Of a DNA stretch of 48,023 nucleotides, positions 20,338-33,332 are shown in pieces. The stretch's first letter is position 1. Every line of letters starts with the position of its first letter. The translations under genes and the position numbers were made by a program. Origin of the DNA: Flectonema sp. DT1601 (lineage: Eukaryota; Euglenozoa; Diplonemea; Diplonemida; Diplonemidae); the NCBI GenBank assembly GCA_964019425.1, contig CAXHTC010000003.1, positions 1 through 48,023 of the forward strand, written 5' to 3'. The notes under the pieces were generated by a model. It saw only the letters and a list, made by a program, of their open reading frames with translations. It made no database searches and was not told the DNA's origin.

Positions 20338-23300
20338 ACGTCTAATGCCTCTACGCTTATAATCCTGTATCTAGCCCTACAGCTAAGCCTCACAGCCGCG
20401 TTTTGGGCCTCTTAAAGCGTATCGCTTATTGTGTGGTAACTATAAACAGCTTAGCGACTCGCCACAATATGTATATCTACATGTTATTTTACTCTCACGT
20501 CCAAAACCTATTCTGATAGTTTACCCTACCTGCTAATGGGTGGCTTTGTTCGTAAACTATGCAATATAGCTTTGATGAACAGCATAACACTTACGCTATT
20601 TGATCATGCAGGTACTTGGTACTGTGTACAACAACAGGACAGTAACGTATCCACCACATACAAAGTATATAGTAAACTGTTACCGTGCACCAATACAAAT
20701 CATATACATGAAAGTATATGCTAGTATGCTGTACAGAATGAATGTACCAGATAACTAGAGCAAGCACTAGTATAAGTACACAGCACTACGATGATGAGTA
20801 CAAGACATATACACTTACAGTACTCAACGAAGGACTAACCGCAAAGCAACTGGCACCGCGTGATCAAGTACATTAATATTATATATATAATATAGTATGG
20901 TTACTTGAAGTGCAGTAGTATCTTACACCAAAGGATTGGAAGTAAGCTGACGACAGTATTTGCTAATGAAGTAAGACCAGATGAAGTAAGATCAGATGAA
21001 GTAGGATCAGATGGGATGGGCTTGTGCGCAGGGCCCACCACTGAGGGCTTTCCAAGACAGGTGGCGAGTCCTCCGAAGAGGAGCAGGCCCGCGGAGCGAG
21101 GCTCAACGCGCATCACGATCACACCGAAGTGTTCACGCGGAGTAGGGAATTGTCTTATTGGGAAGGGAATTCTCGGCTGTCATGCCTCAAACCCCTAAAT
21201 CCCGGATTTGATTCCGGAGACCCCAAATTAGACGATATAGGTCGAAAGCAGCCCCAAATAACCGGATTTGACCCACTTTTAGGGTGTTTTCCCGGTTTCT
21301 AAACGAGGTTCTTGGCAGTTTTGGCGTTTGGTTGTATGTGCTTTTTGAAGAGGTTTGCACTTTTCCTCTATGCGGACCCTCCGGAGCCCTATTTTTAGGG
21401 TCCAGCCAGAATACACCTACAAGAGTGAGCACAACTTCGTAATCCCAGATTTGGCGTGTGCAATTTGATATCGGAGATTTGGATATCATCTGATTTGCCC
21501 TCTGGAAGCACGTATGGGGTATCCACGATATGCACAACACGTTGTCGTTTCGTGAACGTCGCGTTTGGTGTCGCTGCGCGTAAGGCCAGCCGGCATCAAC
21601 TACACAAACACGTGAATGCACATGTTTATTTAGGCGTTTTGGCGTATTACGCTAAACAGCGTCCAAGCCGTTGTGGGGAGCCACATGATCATGTCGATAA
21701 CCGTTTTGCGTGGCACAACTTTCGTATTCCCAGATTTGGGAAGCCCAAATCGGATCTTGCGAATCGCGATACCATATAATTCACCCTCTAGAAGCACATA
21801 TTCACGTTTACACTTATTTCGTGTACGGTGAAAGTGGCCTTTTGGGTGGTGGCAACGGCAAGTGTAACGTGATTTGACATGTGTGTTCACGTGTTTTGCC
21901 TCTAGCGAATTGGGATCAAACCGTGCACGTGTTTCGCGACGTGCATGTATTTGTTGCGTACCAAAGTATACACGTGTTGGCTGCACGGGCGTGGCACGGG
22001 CGTCACCTTCATGTGTGTGCGCATTCGCGTTACACGCGTTATCGCTTTACGTGCGGTAGAACGTGTTTGCAGTAAACAGATTGTGATTTGTATTTCCCGT
22101 TTTACGAAACAACTTCATGACGACAACATGTTGGTGTGTGCTGCGCGCGCGGGCGTGCCCAGGGCGGGCCTGACTGTACACGCGTTACGCACTAGATACG
22201 CGATATCATGATTACATGTCATGATCACCAGCTCGTAGAAATAGTTATAGGCGGCTTGCGCGGAAACTCACCTGCGGTTCGGAAGTAGATGCATTGTAGG
22301 TAATGTAGCGTACACGTGCAGCGCGTGTAGCTGCTCATGGGCGTATAGGTGCCTCCGCACACACGTATTACGTTATACAACTACATACTTATAATTACTT
22401 AAATACGTTTATGTATTTGCGTAACGTGTTTACGTTGATCGCCAACATCCATTTTATGGTCTGAAGCGCGAGAACGCTAAACACCCTTTTGAGGTGCTAC
22501 ACGATATGAACAACACGTTGTCGTTTCGTGAACGTAGTGTTTGGTTTCGCTGCGCGTAAGGTCAGCCGGCATCGACTACACAAACACGTGAATGCACATG
22601 TTTATTTAGGTGTTTGGCGTATTACGCTAAACAGCGTCCAAGCCGCTGTTGGTGAGCCACATGATCATGTTGATAAACCGTTTTGCGCGGCACAACTTTC
22701 GTATTCCCAGATTTGGGAAGTCCAAATCGGATCTTGCGAATCGCGATATCATCTGATCCAGCCTCTGGAAGCACGTATTCACGTTTACACTTATTTCGTG
22801 TACGGTGAAAGTGGCCTTTTGGGTGTGGGCGACAAAGGCAAGTGTAACGTGATTTGACATGTGTGTTCACGTGTTTTGCCTCTAGCGAATTGGGGATCAA
22901 ACCGTGCACGTGTTTCGCGACGTGCATGTATTTGTTGCGTACCAAAGTATACACGTGTTGGCTGCACGGGCGTGGCACGGGCGTCACCTTCATGTGTGCG
23001 CGCATTCGCGTTACACGCGTTATCGCTTTACGTGCGGTAGAACGTGTTTGCAGTAAACAGATTGTGATTTGTATTTCCCGTTTTACGAGAACAACTTCAT
23101 GACGACAACATGTTGGTGTGTGCTGCGCGCGCGGGCGTGCCCAGGGCGGGCCTGACTGTACACGCGTTACGCACTAGATACGCGATATCATGATTACATG
23201 TCATGATCACCAGCTCGTAGAAATAGCTATAGGCGGCTTATGCGATACTCACCTGCGGTTCGGAAGTAGATGTATTGTAGGTGATGTAGCATACGCGTAC

Positions 23301-24668
23301 AGCGGGTTATTAGAGGGCGTGCCGCGTAGCTAATTCCATTACACGTAATGTTGTTCTTGTACTCTTCGCTCATCACGTGAGCACGTAATCAGCTCATCGT
23401 ATGTAAACAATACGATGTCACCTAACATTGAAGTGGAGTGCTACAAGCCAACACTCTAATAACCCTAACTAGTATTACTATAGTATCACATACATATGCG
23501 GAAGGTCAAACGCATCTTACGCTAAATAGGTAAAATACGAACATGTCCCGCGAAAGTGTTTGCTATAGGTTTAAAGGGGTTTATTGCGTTTATGGTGCTT
23601 TTAGGTCATTTTGTGCCTCACCACATAATTACGATGTTACGGTAAATAGGTTAATTACGTAACGACTACATCAACATGTGATCCACGATTACACAAAGAC
23701 CTCGATAAGAATATCAGGTGATATCCCTAATTTCCTTCTTTTACCATTCTCGCGCTTTAAGATGTACCAAAACCATACAAAGACCTCGATAAGAATATCG
23801 TATTTCGCCACTTCGCGATGTTCCAATAAATGACTTGCTATAGGTTTAAAGGGCTTTTGTGCACTTTCTCTCATTTTACCTCTTTTTGGTACCGCTTTAA
23901 AGGGGTTTAACGCACTTTTAGTGTTGATGGGTGCTGTGTGCTGCGCAGCAACTACGTGTTGTTGTTATACTCTTCGCTCATCAGCGTGATCGCGTGATCA
24001 GCTCATCGTATGTAAACAATACGATGTCACCTAACATTGAAGTGGAGTGTTCCAAGCCAGAGAAGGGTGACATGGCCTACTAAGCAGACAGTACACCCTA
24101 ATAACCCTAACTAGTATTACTATAGTATCACATACATATGCGGAAGCCCCGAGCGATCCACGCAAAAGGGTGGAATACGAACACGTCCCCGCGAAAGTGT
24201 TTGCTATAGGTTTAAAGGGGTTTTATGCGTTTAGAGCGCTTTTGGCCTGTTTTGTGCCTCAACACATAATTACGATATTACGCTAACACGCCAAGAGAAG
24301 CATCGTCATCTAAATGTGCACCCACAAATCGTACAAAGACCTCGATAAGAATATCAGGTGATATCCCTAATTTCCTTCTTTTACCATTCTCGCGCTTTAA
24401 GATGTACCAAAACCATACAAAGACCTCGATAAGAATATCGTATTTCGCCACTTCGCGATGTTCCAATAAATGACTTGCTATAGGTTTAAAGGGCTTTTGT
24501 GCACTTTCTCTCATTTTACCTCTTTTTGGTACCGCTTTAAAGGGGTTTAACGCACTTTACTGTGTCTACCTTTTGGGAGCGCCACGAAATGGCATCACCA
24601 AGTTATCGATAGCGTGTTTGCTGCGCGTAACGTGATATCTCCCAATAAACCGGAACGTAAGCGTTTTA
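20338..24668. repeat. Array B unit 3
   Basis: 4,331-bp copy with the same layout as unit 1. No difference from unit 1 was seen. Confidence 0.95.
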
Positions 24669-27600
24669 ACGTCTAATGCCTCTACGCTTATAATCCTGTA
24701 TCTAGCCCTACAGCTAAGCCTCACAGCCGCGTTTTGGGCCTCTTAAAGCGTATCGCTTATTGTGTGGTAACTATAAACAGCTTAGCGACTCGCCACAATA
24801 TGTATATCTACATGTTATTTTACTCTCACGTCCAAAACCTATTCTGATAGTTTACCCTACCTGCTAATGGGTGGCTTTGTTCGTAAACTATGCAATATAG
24901 CTTTGATGAACAGCATAACACTTACGCTATTTGATCATGCAGGTACTTGGTACTGTGTACAACAACAGGACAGTAACGTATCCACCACATACAAAGTATA
25001 TAGTAAACTGTTACCGTGCACCAATACAAATCATATACATGAAAGTATATGCTAGTATGCTGTACAGAATGAATGTACCAGATAACTAGAGCAAGCACTA
25101 GTATAAGTACACAGCACTACGATGATGAGTACAAGACATATACACTTACAGTACTCAACGAAGGACTAACCGCAAAGCAACTGGCACCGCGTGATCAAGT
25201 ACATTAATATTATATATATAATATAGTATGGTTACTTGAAGTGCAGTAGTATCTTACACCAAAGGATTGGAAGTAAGCTGACGACAGTATTTGCTAATGA
25301 AGTAAGACCAGATGAAGTAAGATCAGATGAAGTAGGATCAGATGGGATGGGCTTGTGCGCAGGGCCCACCACTGAGGGCTTTCCAAGACAGGTGGCGAGT
25401 CCTCCGAAGAGGAGCAGGCCCGCGGAGCGAGGCTCAACGCGCATCACGATCACACCGAAGTGTTCACGCGGAGTAGGGAATTGTCTTATTGGGAAGGGAA
25501 TTCTCGGCTGTCATGCCTCAAACCCCTAAATCCCGGATTTGATTCCGGAGACCCCAAATTAGACGATATAGGTCGAAAGCAGCCCCAAATAACCGGATTT
25601 GACCCACTTTTAGGGTGTTTTCCCGGTTTCTAAACGAGGTTCTTGGCAGTTTTGGCGTTTGGTTGTATGTGCTTTTTGAAGAGGTTTGCACTTTTCCTCT
25701 ATGCGGACCCTCCGGAGCCCTATTTTTAGGGTCCAGCCAGAATACACCTACAAGAGTGAGCACAACTTCGTAATCCCAGATTTGGCGTGTGCAATTTGAT
25801 ATCGGAGATTTGGATATCATCTGATTTGCCCTCTGGAAGCACGTATGGGGTATCCACGATATGCACAACACGTTGTCGTTTCGTGAACGTCGCGTTTGGT
25901 GTCGCTGCGCGTAAGGCCAGCCGGCATCAACTACACAAACACGTGAATGCACATGTTTATTTAGGCGTTTTGGCGTATTACGCTAAACAGCGTCCAAGCC
26001 GTTGTGGGGAGCCACATGATCATGTCGATAACCGTTTTGCGTGGCACAACTTTCGTATTCCCAGATTTGGGAAGCCCAAATCGGATCTTGCGAATCGCGA
26101 TACCATATAATTCACCCTCTAGAAGCACATATTCACGTTTACACTTATTTCGTGTACGGTGAAAGTGGCCTTTTGGGTGGTGGCAACGGCAAGTGTAACG
26201 TGATTTGACATGTGTGTTCACGTGTTTTGCCTCTAGCGAATTGGGATCAAACCGTGCACGTGTTTCGCGACGTGCATGTATTTGTTGCGTACCAAAGTAT
26301 ACACGTGTTGGCTGCACGGGCGTGGCACGGGCGTCACCTTCATGTGTGTGCGCATTCGCGTTACACGCGTTATCGCTTTACGTGCGGTAGAACGTGTTTG
26401 CAGTAAACAGATTGTGATTTGTATTTCCCGTTTTACGAAACAACTTCATGACGACAACATGTTGGTGTGTGCTGCGCGCGCGGGCGTGCCCAGGGCGGGC
26501 CTGACTGTACACGCGTTACGCACTAGATACGCGATATCATGATTACATGTCATGATCACCAGCTCGTAGAAATAGTTATAGGCGGCTTGCGCGGAAACTC
26601 ACCTGCGGTTCGGAAGTAGATGCATTGTAGGTAATGTAGCGTACACGTGCAGCGCGTGTAGCTGCTCATGGGCGTATAGGTGCCTCCGCACACACGTATT
26701 ACGTTATACAACTACATACTTATAATTACTTAAATACGTTTATGTATTTGCGTAACGTGTTTACGTTGATCGCCAACATCCATTTTATGGTCTGAAGCGC
26801 GAGAACGCTAAACACCCTTTTGAGGTGCTACACGATATGAACAACACGTTGTCGTTTCGTGAACGTAGTGTTTGGTTTCGCTGCGCGTAAGGTCAGCCGG
26901 CATCGACTACACAAACACGTGAATGCACATGTTTATTTAGGTGTTTGGCGTATTACGCTAAACAGCGTCCAAGCCGCTGTTGGTGAGCCACATGATCATG
27001 TTGATAAACCGTTTTGCGCGGCACAACTTTCGTATTCCCAGATTTGGGAAGTCCAAATCGGATCTTGCGAATCGCGATATCATCTGATCCAGCCTCTGGA
27101 AGCACGTATTCACGTTTACACTTATTTCGTGTACGGTGAAAGTGGCCTTTTGGGTGTGGGCGACAAAGGCAAGTGTAACGTGATTTGACATGTGTGTTCA
27201 CGTGTTTTGCCTCTAGCGAATTGGGGATCAAACCGTGCACGTGTTTCGCGACGTGCATGTATTTGTTGCGTACCAAAGTATACACGTGTTGGCTGCACGG
27301 GCGTGGCACGGGCGTCACCTTCATGTGTGCGCGCATTCGCGTTACACGCGTTATCGCTTTACGTGCGGTAGAACGTGTTTGCAGTAAACAGATTGTGATT
27401 TGTATTTCCCGTTTTACGAGAACAACTTCATGACGACAACATGTTGGTGTGTGCTGCGCGCGCGGGCGTGCCCAGGGCGGGCCTGACTGTACACGCGTTA
27501 CGCACTAGATACGCGATATCATGATTACATGTCATGATCACCAGCTCGTAGAAATAGCTATAGGCGGCTTATGCGATACTCACCTGCGGTTCGGAAGTAG

Positions 27601-28999
27601 ATGTATTGTAGGTGATGTAGCATACGCGTACAGCGGGTTATTAGAGGGCGTGCCGCGTAGCTAATTCCATTACACGTAATGTTGTTCTTGTACTCTTCGC
27701 TCATCACGTGAGCACGTAATCAGCTCATCGTATGTAAACAATACGATGTCACCTAACATTGAAGTGGAGTGCTACAAGCCAACACTCTAATAACCCTAAC
27801 TAGTATTACTATAGTATCACATACATATGCGGAAGGTCAAACGCATCTTACGCTAAATAGGTAAAATACGAACATGTCCCGCGAAAGTGTTTGCTATAGG
27901 TTTAAAGGGGTTTATTGCGTTTATGGTGCTTTTAGGTCATTTTGTGCCTCACCACATAATTACGATGTTACGGTAAATAGGTTAATTACGTAACGACTAC
28001 ATCAACATGTGATCCACGATTACACAAAGACCTCGATAAGAATATCAGGTGATATCCCTAATTTCCTTCTTTTACCATTCTCGCGCTTTAAGATGTACCA
28101 AAACCATACAAAGACCTCGATAAGAATATCGTATTTCGCCACTTCGCGATGTTCCAATAAATGACTTGCTATAGGTTTAAAGGGCTTTTGTGCACTTTCT
28201 CTCATTTTACCTCTTTTTGGTACCGCTTTAAAGGGGTTTAACGCACTTTTAGTGTTGATGGGTGCTGTGTGCTGCGCAGCAACTACGTGTTGTTGTTATA
28301 CTCTTCGCTCATCAGCGTGATCGCGTGATCAGCTCATCGTATGTAAACAATACGATGTCACCTAACATTGAAGTGGAGTGTTCCAAGCCAGAGAAGGGTG
28401 ACATGGCCTACTAAGCAGACAGTACACCCTAATAACCCTAACTAGTATTACTATAGTATCACATACATATGCGGAAGCCCCGAGCGATCCACGCAAAAGG
28501 GTGGAATACGAACACGTCCCCGCGAAAGTGTTTGCTATAGGTTTAAAGGGGTTTTATGCGTTTAGAGCGCTTTTGGCCTGTTTTGTGCCTCAACACATAA
28601 TTACGATATTACGCTAACACGCCAAGAGAAGCATCGTCATCTAAATGTGCACCCACAAATCGTACAAAGACCTCGATAAGAATATCAGGTGATATCCCTA
28701 ATTTCCTTCTTTTACCATTCTCGCGCTTTAAGATGTACCAAAACCATACAAAGACCTCGATAAGAATATCGTATTTCGCCACTTCGCGATGTTCCAATAA
28801 ATGACTTGCTATAGGTTTAAAGGGCTTTTGTGCACTTTCTCTCATTTTACCTCTTTTTGGTACCGCTTTAAAGGGGTTTAACGCACTTTACTGTGTCTAC
28901 CTTTTGGGAGCGCCACGAAATGGCATCACCAAGTTATCGATAGCGTGTTTGCTGCGCGTAACGTGATATCTCCCAATAAACCGGAACGTAAGCGTTTTA
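24669..28999. repeat. Array B unit 4
   Basis: 4,331-bp copy with the same layout as unit 1. No difference from unit 1 was seen. Confidence 0.95.
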
Positions 29000-31900
29000 A
29001 CGTCTAATGCCTCTACGCTTATAATCCTGTATCTAGCCCTACAGCTAAGCCTCACAGCCGCGTTTTGGGCCTCTTAAAGCGTATCGCTTATTGTGTGGTA
29101 ACTATAAACAGCTTAGCGACTCGCCACAATATGTATATCTACATGTTATTTTACTCTCACGTCCAAAACCTATTCTGATAGTTTACCCTACCTGCTAATG
29201 GGTGGCTTTGTTCGTAAACTATGCAATATAGCTTTGATGAACAGCATAACACTTACGCTATTTGATCATGCAGGTACTTGGTACTGTGTACAACAACAGG
29301 ACAGTAACGTATCCACCACATACAAAGTATATAGTAAACTGTTACCGTGCACCAATACAAATCATATACATGAAAGTATATGCTAGTATGCTGTACAGAA
29401 TGAATGTACCAGATAACTAGAGCAAGCACTAGTATAAGTACACAGCACTACGATGATGAGTACAAGACATATACACTTACAGTACTCAACGAAGGACTAA
29501 CCGCAAAGCAACTGGCACCGCGTGATCAAGTACATTAATATTATATATATAATATAGTATGGTTACTTGAAGTGCAGTAGTATCTTACACCAAAGGATTG
29601 GAAGTAAGCTGACGACAGTATTTGCTAATGAAGTAAGACCAGATGAAGTAAGATCAGATGAAGTAGGATCAGATGGGATGGGCTTGTGCGCAGGGCCCAC
29701 CACTGAGGGCTTTCCAAGACAGGTGGCGAGTCCTCCGAAGAGGAGCAGGCCCGCGGAGCGAGGCTCAACGCGCATCACGATCACACCGAAGTGTTCACGC
29801 GGAGTAGGGAATTGTCTTATTGGGAAGGGAATTCTCGGCTGTCATGCCTCAAACCCCTAAATCCCGGATTTGATTCCGGAGACCCCAAATTAGACGATAT
29901 AGGTCGAAAGCAGCCCCAAATAACCGGATTTGACCCACTTTTAGGGTGTTTTCCCGGTTTCTAAACGAGGTTCTTGGCAGTTTTGGCGTTTGGTTGTATG
30001 TGCTTTTTGAAGAGGTTTGCACTTTTCCTCTATGCGGACCCTCCGGAGCCCTATTTTTAGGGTCCAGCCAGAATACACCTACAAGAGTGAGCACAACTTC
30101 GTAATCCCAGATTTGGCGTGTGCAATTTGATATCGGAGATTTGGATATCATCTGATTTGCCCTCTGGAAGCACGTATGGGGTATCCACGATATGCACAAC
30201 ACGTTGTCGTTTCGTGAACGTCGCGTTTGGTGTCGCTGCGCGTAAGGCCAGCCGGCATCAACTACACAAACACGTGAATGCACATGTTTATTTAGGCGTT
30301 TTGGCGTATTACGCTAAACAGCGTCCAAGCCGTTGTGGGGAGCCACATGATCATGTCGATAACCGTTTTGCGTGGCACAACTTTCGTATTCCCAGATTTG
30401 GGAAGCCCAAATCGGATCTTGCGAATCGCGATACCATATAATTCACCCTCTAGAAGCACATATTCACGTTTACACTTATTTCGTGTACGGTGAAAGTGGC
30501 CTTTTGGGTGGTGGCAACGGCAAGTGTAACGTGATTTGACATGTGTGTTCACGTGTTTTGCCTCTAGCGAATTGGGATCAAACCGTGCACGTGTTTCGCG
30601 ACGTGCATGTATTTGTTGCGTACCAAAGTATACACGTGTTGGCTGCACGGGCGTGGCACGGGCGTCACCTTCATGTGTGTGCGCATTCGCGTTACACGCG
30701 TTATCGCTTTACGTGCGGTAGAACGTGTTTGCAGTAAACAGATTGTGATTTGTATTTCCCGTTTTACGAAACAACTTCATGACGACAACATGTTGGTGTG
30801 TGCTGCGCGCGCGGGCGTGCCCAGGGCGGGCCTGACTGTACACGCGTTACGCACTAGATACGCGATATCATGATTACATGTCATGATCACCAGCTCGTAG
30901 AAATAGTTATAGGCGGCTTGCGCGGAAACTCACCTGCGGTTCGGAAGTAGATGCATTGTAGGTAATGTAGCGTACACGTGCAGCGCGTGTAGCTGCTCAT
31001 GGGCGTATAGGTGCCTCCGCACACACGTATTACGTTATACAACTACATACTTATAATTACTTAAATACGTTTATGTATTTGCGTAACGTGTTTACGTTGA
31101 TCGCCAACATCCATTTTATGGTCTGAAGCGCGAGAACGCTAAACACCCTTTTGAGGTGCTACACGATATGAACAACACGTTGTCGTTTCGTGAACGTAGT
31201 GTTTGGTTTCGCTGCGCGTAAGGTCAGCCGGCATCGACTACACAAACACGTGAATGCACATGTTTATTTAGGTGTTTGGCGTATTACGCTAAACAGCGTC
31301 CAAGCCGCTGTTGGTGAGCCACATGATCATGTTGATAAACCGTTTTGCGCGGCACAACTTTCGTATTCACAGATTTGGGAAGTCCAAATTGGATCTTGCG
31401 AATCGCGGATATCATGTTATTCAGGCTCTGGAAGCACGTATTCACGTTTACACTTATTTCGTGTACGGTGAAAAGTGGCCTTTTGGGTGTGGGTGACAAC
31501 GGCAAGTGTAACGTGATTTGACATGTGTGTTCACGTGTTTTGCCTCTAGCGAATTGGGGATCAAACCGTGCACGTGTTTCGCGACGTGCATGTATTTGTT
31601 GCGTACCAAAGTATACACGTGTTGGCTGCACGGGCGTGGCACGGGCGTCACCTTCATGTGTGCGCGCATTCGCGTTACACGCGTTATCGCTTTACGTGCG
31701 GTAGAACGTGTTTGCAGTAAACAGATTGTGATTTGTATTTCCCGTTTTACGAGAACAACTTCATGACGACAACATGTTGGTGTGTGCTGCGCGCGCGGGC
31801 GTGCCCAGGGCGGGCCTGACTGTACACGCGTTACGCACTAGATACGCGATATCATGATTACATGTCATGATCACCAGCTCGTAGAAATAGCTATAGGCGG

Positions 31901-33332
31901 CTTATGCGATACTCACCTGCGGTTCGGAAGTAGATGTATTGTAGGTGATGTAGCATACGCGTACAGCGGGTTATTAGAGGGCGTGCCGCGTAGCTAATTC
32001 CATTACACGTAATGTTGTTCTTGTACTCTTCGCTCATCACGTGAGCACGTAATCAGCTCATCGTATGTAAACAATACGATGTCACCTAACATTGAAGTGG
32101 AGTGCTACAAGCCAACACTCTAATAACCCTAACTAGTATTACTATAGTATCACATACATATGCGGAAGGTCAAACGCATCTTACGCTAAATAGGTAAAAT
32201 ACGAACATGTCCCGCGAAAGTGTTTGCTATAGGTTTAAAGGGGTTTATTGCGTTTATGGTGCTTTTAGGTCATTTTGTGCCTCACCACATAATTACGATG
32301 TTACGGTAAATAGGTTAATTACGTAACGACTACATCAACATGTGATCCACGATTACACAAAGACCTCGATAAGAATATCAGGTGATATCCCTAATTTCCT
32401 TCTTTTACCATTCTCGCGCTTTAAGATGTACCAAAACCATACAAAGACCTCGATAAGAATATCGTATTTCGCCACTTCGCGATGTTCCAATAAATGACTT
32501 GCTATAGGTTTAAAGGGCTTTTGTGCACTTTCTCTCATTTTACCTCTTTTTGGTACCGCTTTAAAGGGGTTTAACGCACTTTTAGTGTTGATGGGTGCTG
32601 TGTGCTGCGCAGCAACTACGTGTTGTTGTTATACTCTTCGCTCATCAGCGTGATCGCGTGATCAGCTCATCGTATGTAAACAATACGATGTCACCTAACA
32701 TTGAAGTGGAGTGTTCCAAGCCAGAGAAGGGTGACATGGCCTACTAAGCAGACAGTACACCCTAATAACCCTAACTAGTATTACTATAGTATCACATACA
32801 TATGCGGAAGCCCCGAGCGATCCACGCAAAAGGGTGGAATACGAACACGTCCCCGCGAAAGTGTTTGCTATAGGTTTAAAGGGGTTTTATGCGTTTAGAG
32901 CGCTTTTGGCCTGTTTTGTGCCTCAACACATAATTACGATATTACGCTAACACGCCAAGAGAAGCATCGTCATCTAAATGTGCACCCACAAATCGTACAA
33001 AGACCTCGATAAGAATATCAGGTGATATCCCTAATTTCCTTCTTTTACCATTCTCGCGCTTTAAGATGTACCAAAACCATACAAAGACCTCGATAAGAAT
33101 ATCGTATTTCGCCACTTCGCGATGTTCCAATAAATGACTTGCTATAGGTTTAAAGGGCTTTTGTGCACTTTCTCTCATTTTACCTCTTTTTGGTACCGCT
33201 TTAAAGGGGTTTAACGCACTTTACTGTGTCTACCTTTTGGGAGCGCCACGAAATGGCATCACCAAGTTATCGATAGCGTGTTTGCTGCGCGTAACGTGAT
33301 ATCTCCCAATAAACCGGAACGTAAGCGTTTTA
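29000..33332. repeat. Array B unit 5 (C-like patch)
   Basis: 4,333 bp. Two extra bases and a cluster of substitutions lie within 31367-31500 of M1b, where the sequence matches the C family at most diagnostic sites. Outside the patch it matches units 1-4. Confidence 0.93.
31367..31500. repeat. C-like conversion patch in B unit 5
   Basis: Within M1b of unit 5, most sites that distinguish B from C carry the C state: TTCACAG, AAATTGG, an extra G before GATATC, ATTCAGG, an extra A in GTGAAAAGTGG, and GTGACAACGG. Two sites keep the B state (GCACGTATTC and CCTTTTGGG) and one base is unique. Both sides are B-type. It is a short conversion tract or an older intermediate allele. Confidence 0.85.
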
